From JAUWMI01 sp964630455 (GTDB lineage: Bacteria; Sumerlaeota; Sumerlaeia; MWCT01; JAUWMI01), in the NCBI GenBank assembly GCA_964630455.1, contig CAZVVA010000094.1, positions 1 to 14,250 on the forward strand: DNA of 14,250 nt, written 5' to 3'. Shown piece after piece: positions 13,281-14,250 of the stretch. Position 1 is the stretch's first letter. Every line of letters starts with the position of its first letter. The notes beneath the pieces are model-generated. The model ran no database searches. It was not told where the DNA came from and saw only the letters and a list, made by a program, of their open reading frames with translations. The position numbers were made by a program, and so were the translations under genes.

Positions 13281-14249
13281 ATGAAAATGATACGAGTTGC
13301 ATCTGTCCAGTTCAATCATAGACCCGGCGATAAAAAATATAATCTTGAGCGAATTCGCTATTTTTCAAGTATTGCACAACACGACGGTGTGAAGATAATT
13401 GTTTTCCCTGAAATGTGTATTACAGGTTATTGGCATATAAGGAAATTAAAAAAGCAAGAAATAGAAGATCTTGCTGAAAAAATACCTGATGGTCCTTCAG
13501 TTCAAGCGATAAAGAATCTATCAATACAATATAACATGATAATTGGTGCAGGTCTTATCGAAAAAACAGATGATGGGAAATTATTTAATTCATATATCGT
13601 GTGTATGCCCGATGGTATCATTAAAAGTCATAGGAAGTTACACTGCTTCATAAGCGAATATATATCAAGTGGAAACCAATTTACGGTTTTTGATACATCA
13701 TTGGGGTGTAAATTAGGGATATTAATATGTTGGGACAATAATTTAACCGAGAATGTGAGAATTACCGCTTTGAAAGGAGCTGATATTTTATTAGCGCCCC
13801 ATCAGACAGGTGGTTGTAAATCAAGAAGTCCTCATGCAATGGGCCTCATCGATCCAAAATTGTGGATTAATCGGAAAGAATACCACCAAAAGTTAGAAGA
13901 GGAATTTAAAGGCCCAAAAGGTAGAGAATGGCTGATGCGTTGGTTGCCAAGTCGAGCTCATGATAATGGTATGTTTATAATTTTTAGCAATGGTGTAGGA
14001 ATAGATGATGATGAAGTTCGTACGGGTAACGCAATGATTATTGATCCATATGGAAGAATACTTAACGAAACGACAAAAGTAGATGATGATATAGTGATTT
14101 CAAATGTCGACCTTGATTTGCTAAAAATGTGTACTGGTCGTCGATGGATACGAGGTCGAAGACCGGAATTGTATGGAATATTAACAGAACCGACTGGTAA
14201 TGAGTTAGATCCGAGAGCCGCGAGGTTCTCAATAAAAGATACCATATAA
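13281..14249 (+). CDS. nitrilase superfamily carbon-nitrogen hydrolase
   Basis: This 322-residue hydrolase of the nitrilase fold has the catalytic residues in place: Glu in FPEMCITG (E44), Lys in HRKLHCF (K119), a following Glu in ISE (E126) and Cys in GILICWDNN (C150). It should hydrolyse an amide, nitrile or carbamoyl bond of a small molecule. The extended segment after ILLAPHQTGG and the C-terminal GRRWIRGRRPELYG suggest an aliphatic-amidase or N-carbamoyl-type branch, but the substrate cannot be stated. Two ATG codons (13281 and 13287) are possible starts and no SD is visible. The gene is strongly A/T-rich compared with the left half of the window, consistent with foreign origin. The stop TAA (14247-14249) overlaps a sequence ATATAAC that looks like the R'' box of a further attC, as in cassette 1. 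Confidence 0.87.
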   Translation: MKMIRVASVQFNHRPGDKKYNLERIRYFSSIAQHDGVKIIVFPEMCITGYWHIRKLKKQEIEDLAEKIPDGPSVQAIKNLSIQYNMIIGAGLIEKTDDGKLFNSYIVCMPDGIIKSHRKLHCFISEYISSGNQFTVFDTSLGCKLGILICWDNNLTENVRITALKGADILLAPHQTGGCKSRSPHAMGLIDPKLWINRKEYHQKLEEEFKGPKGREWLMRWLPSRAHDNGMFIIFSNGVGIDDDEVRTGNAMIIDPYGRILNETTKVDDDIVISNVDLDLLKMCTGRRWIRGRRPELYGILTEPTGNELDPRAARFSIKDTI

Positions 14250-14250
14250 C
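14244..14250 (+). other. possible R'' box of a third attC, cut by the window end
   Basis: ATATAAC overlaps the stop codon of the nitrilase-like gene and ends at the last base of the window. It is an AAC-type R'' box and pairs at 6 of 7 bases with the cassette's own core GTTATAC at 13261. The rest of the site lies outside. Confidence 0.45.

Larger units (their letters stand above)
10487..14250 (+). mobile_element. degenerate integron with cassette array
   Basis: This region joins an integrase remnant, an attI-like junction, and an array of promoterless-looking genes all on one strand, each followed closely by an attC-like site. Two attC sites are complete (11299-11372, 11878-11947) and one appears to begin at the right edge of the window. 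Cassettes carry unrelated single genes and differ in base composition, as is typical. Without a working integrase the array is a relic, or must rely on an integrase elsewhere in the cell. The right boundary lies outside the window. Confidence 0.75.

Noticed and set aside
1..14250. CRISPR array, insertion sequence or rRNA gene
   Set aside because: No regularly spaced direct repeats, no transposase reading frame with terminal inverted repeats and no rRNA-like sequence were seen.

Overview
The window looks like the chromosome of a Gram-negative bacterium. Two proteins carry lipoprotein signal peptides with a lipobox cysteine, one large enzyme has a Sec-type signal, and bacterial SD and sigma70-like motifs are present. 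The lineage cannot be fixed from sequence alone. The mix of a glycosyltransferase, an FAD amine-oxidase-like protein, tandem cobalamin-binding-type radical SAM proteins and abundant palindromic repeats resembles uncultivated phyla more than a model organism, but that is inference.

Layout. (1) 105-5517, + strand: a DPM-like family 2 glycosyltransferase, a Rossmann FAD oxidoreductase of the amine oxidase/UDP-galactopyranose mutase-like group, and two paralogous radical SAM proteins. This reads as a small biosynthetic cluster of unknown product. Two 28-bp palindromic repeats sit at 2346 and 5670. (2) 5844-6941, +: a TPR lipoprotein. (3) 9646-7028, - strand: a secreted clan GH-A-like glycoside hydrolase with a C-terminal beta-sandwich-like domain, followed by a CPBP intramembrane protease. 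(4) 9986-10178, +: a strong promoter, a leader with nested palindromes, and tRNA-Lys(UUU).

(5) 10487-14250 is the most interesting part: a relic integron with a gene-cassette array. A frameshifted C-terminal stump of an integron integrase (motif MIYTHVLN, then VRSPVDLL after a one-base slip) points the same way as the cassettes. It is followed by a GTTAGCT junction and cassettes encoding a YhbS-like GNAT acetyltransferase, a SnoaL/NTF2-like lipoprotein, a fold-type III PLP enzyme (D-threonine aldolase-like) and a nitrilase-superfamily amidohydrolase. Two full attC sites (11299-11372 and 11878-11947) share one architecture: a 7-nt R'' box, a 9-nt spacer, a 6-bp stem, an extrahelical A, a further stem and loop, the stem complement, a 9-nt spacer and an R' box. 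The R'' box of each cassette is complementary to that same cassette's own first bases. A third attC appears to start at the last bases of the window. The cassettes differ visibly in base composition from each other and from the flanking genes, as expected of independently acquired cassettes.
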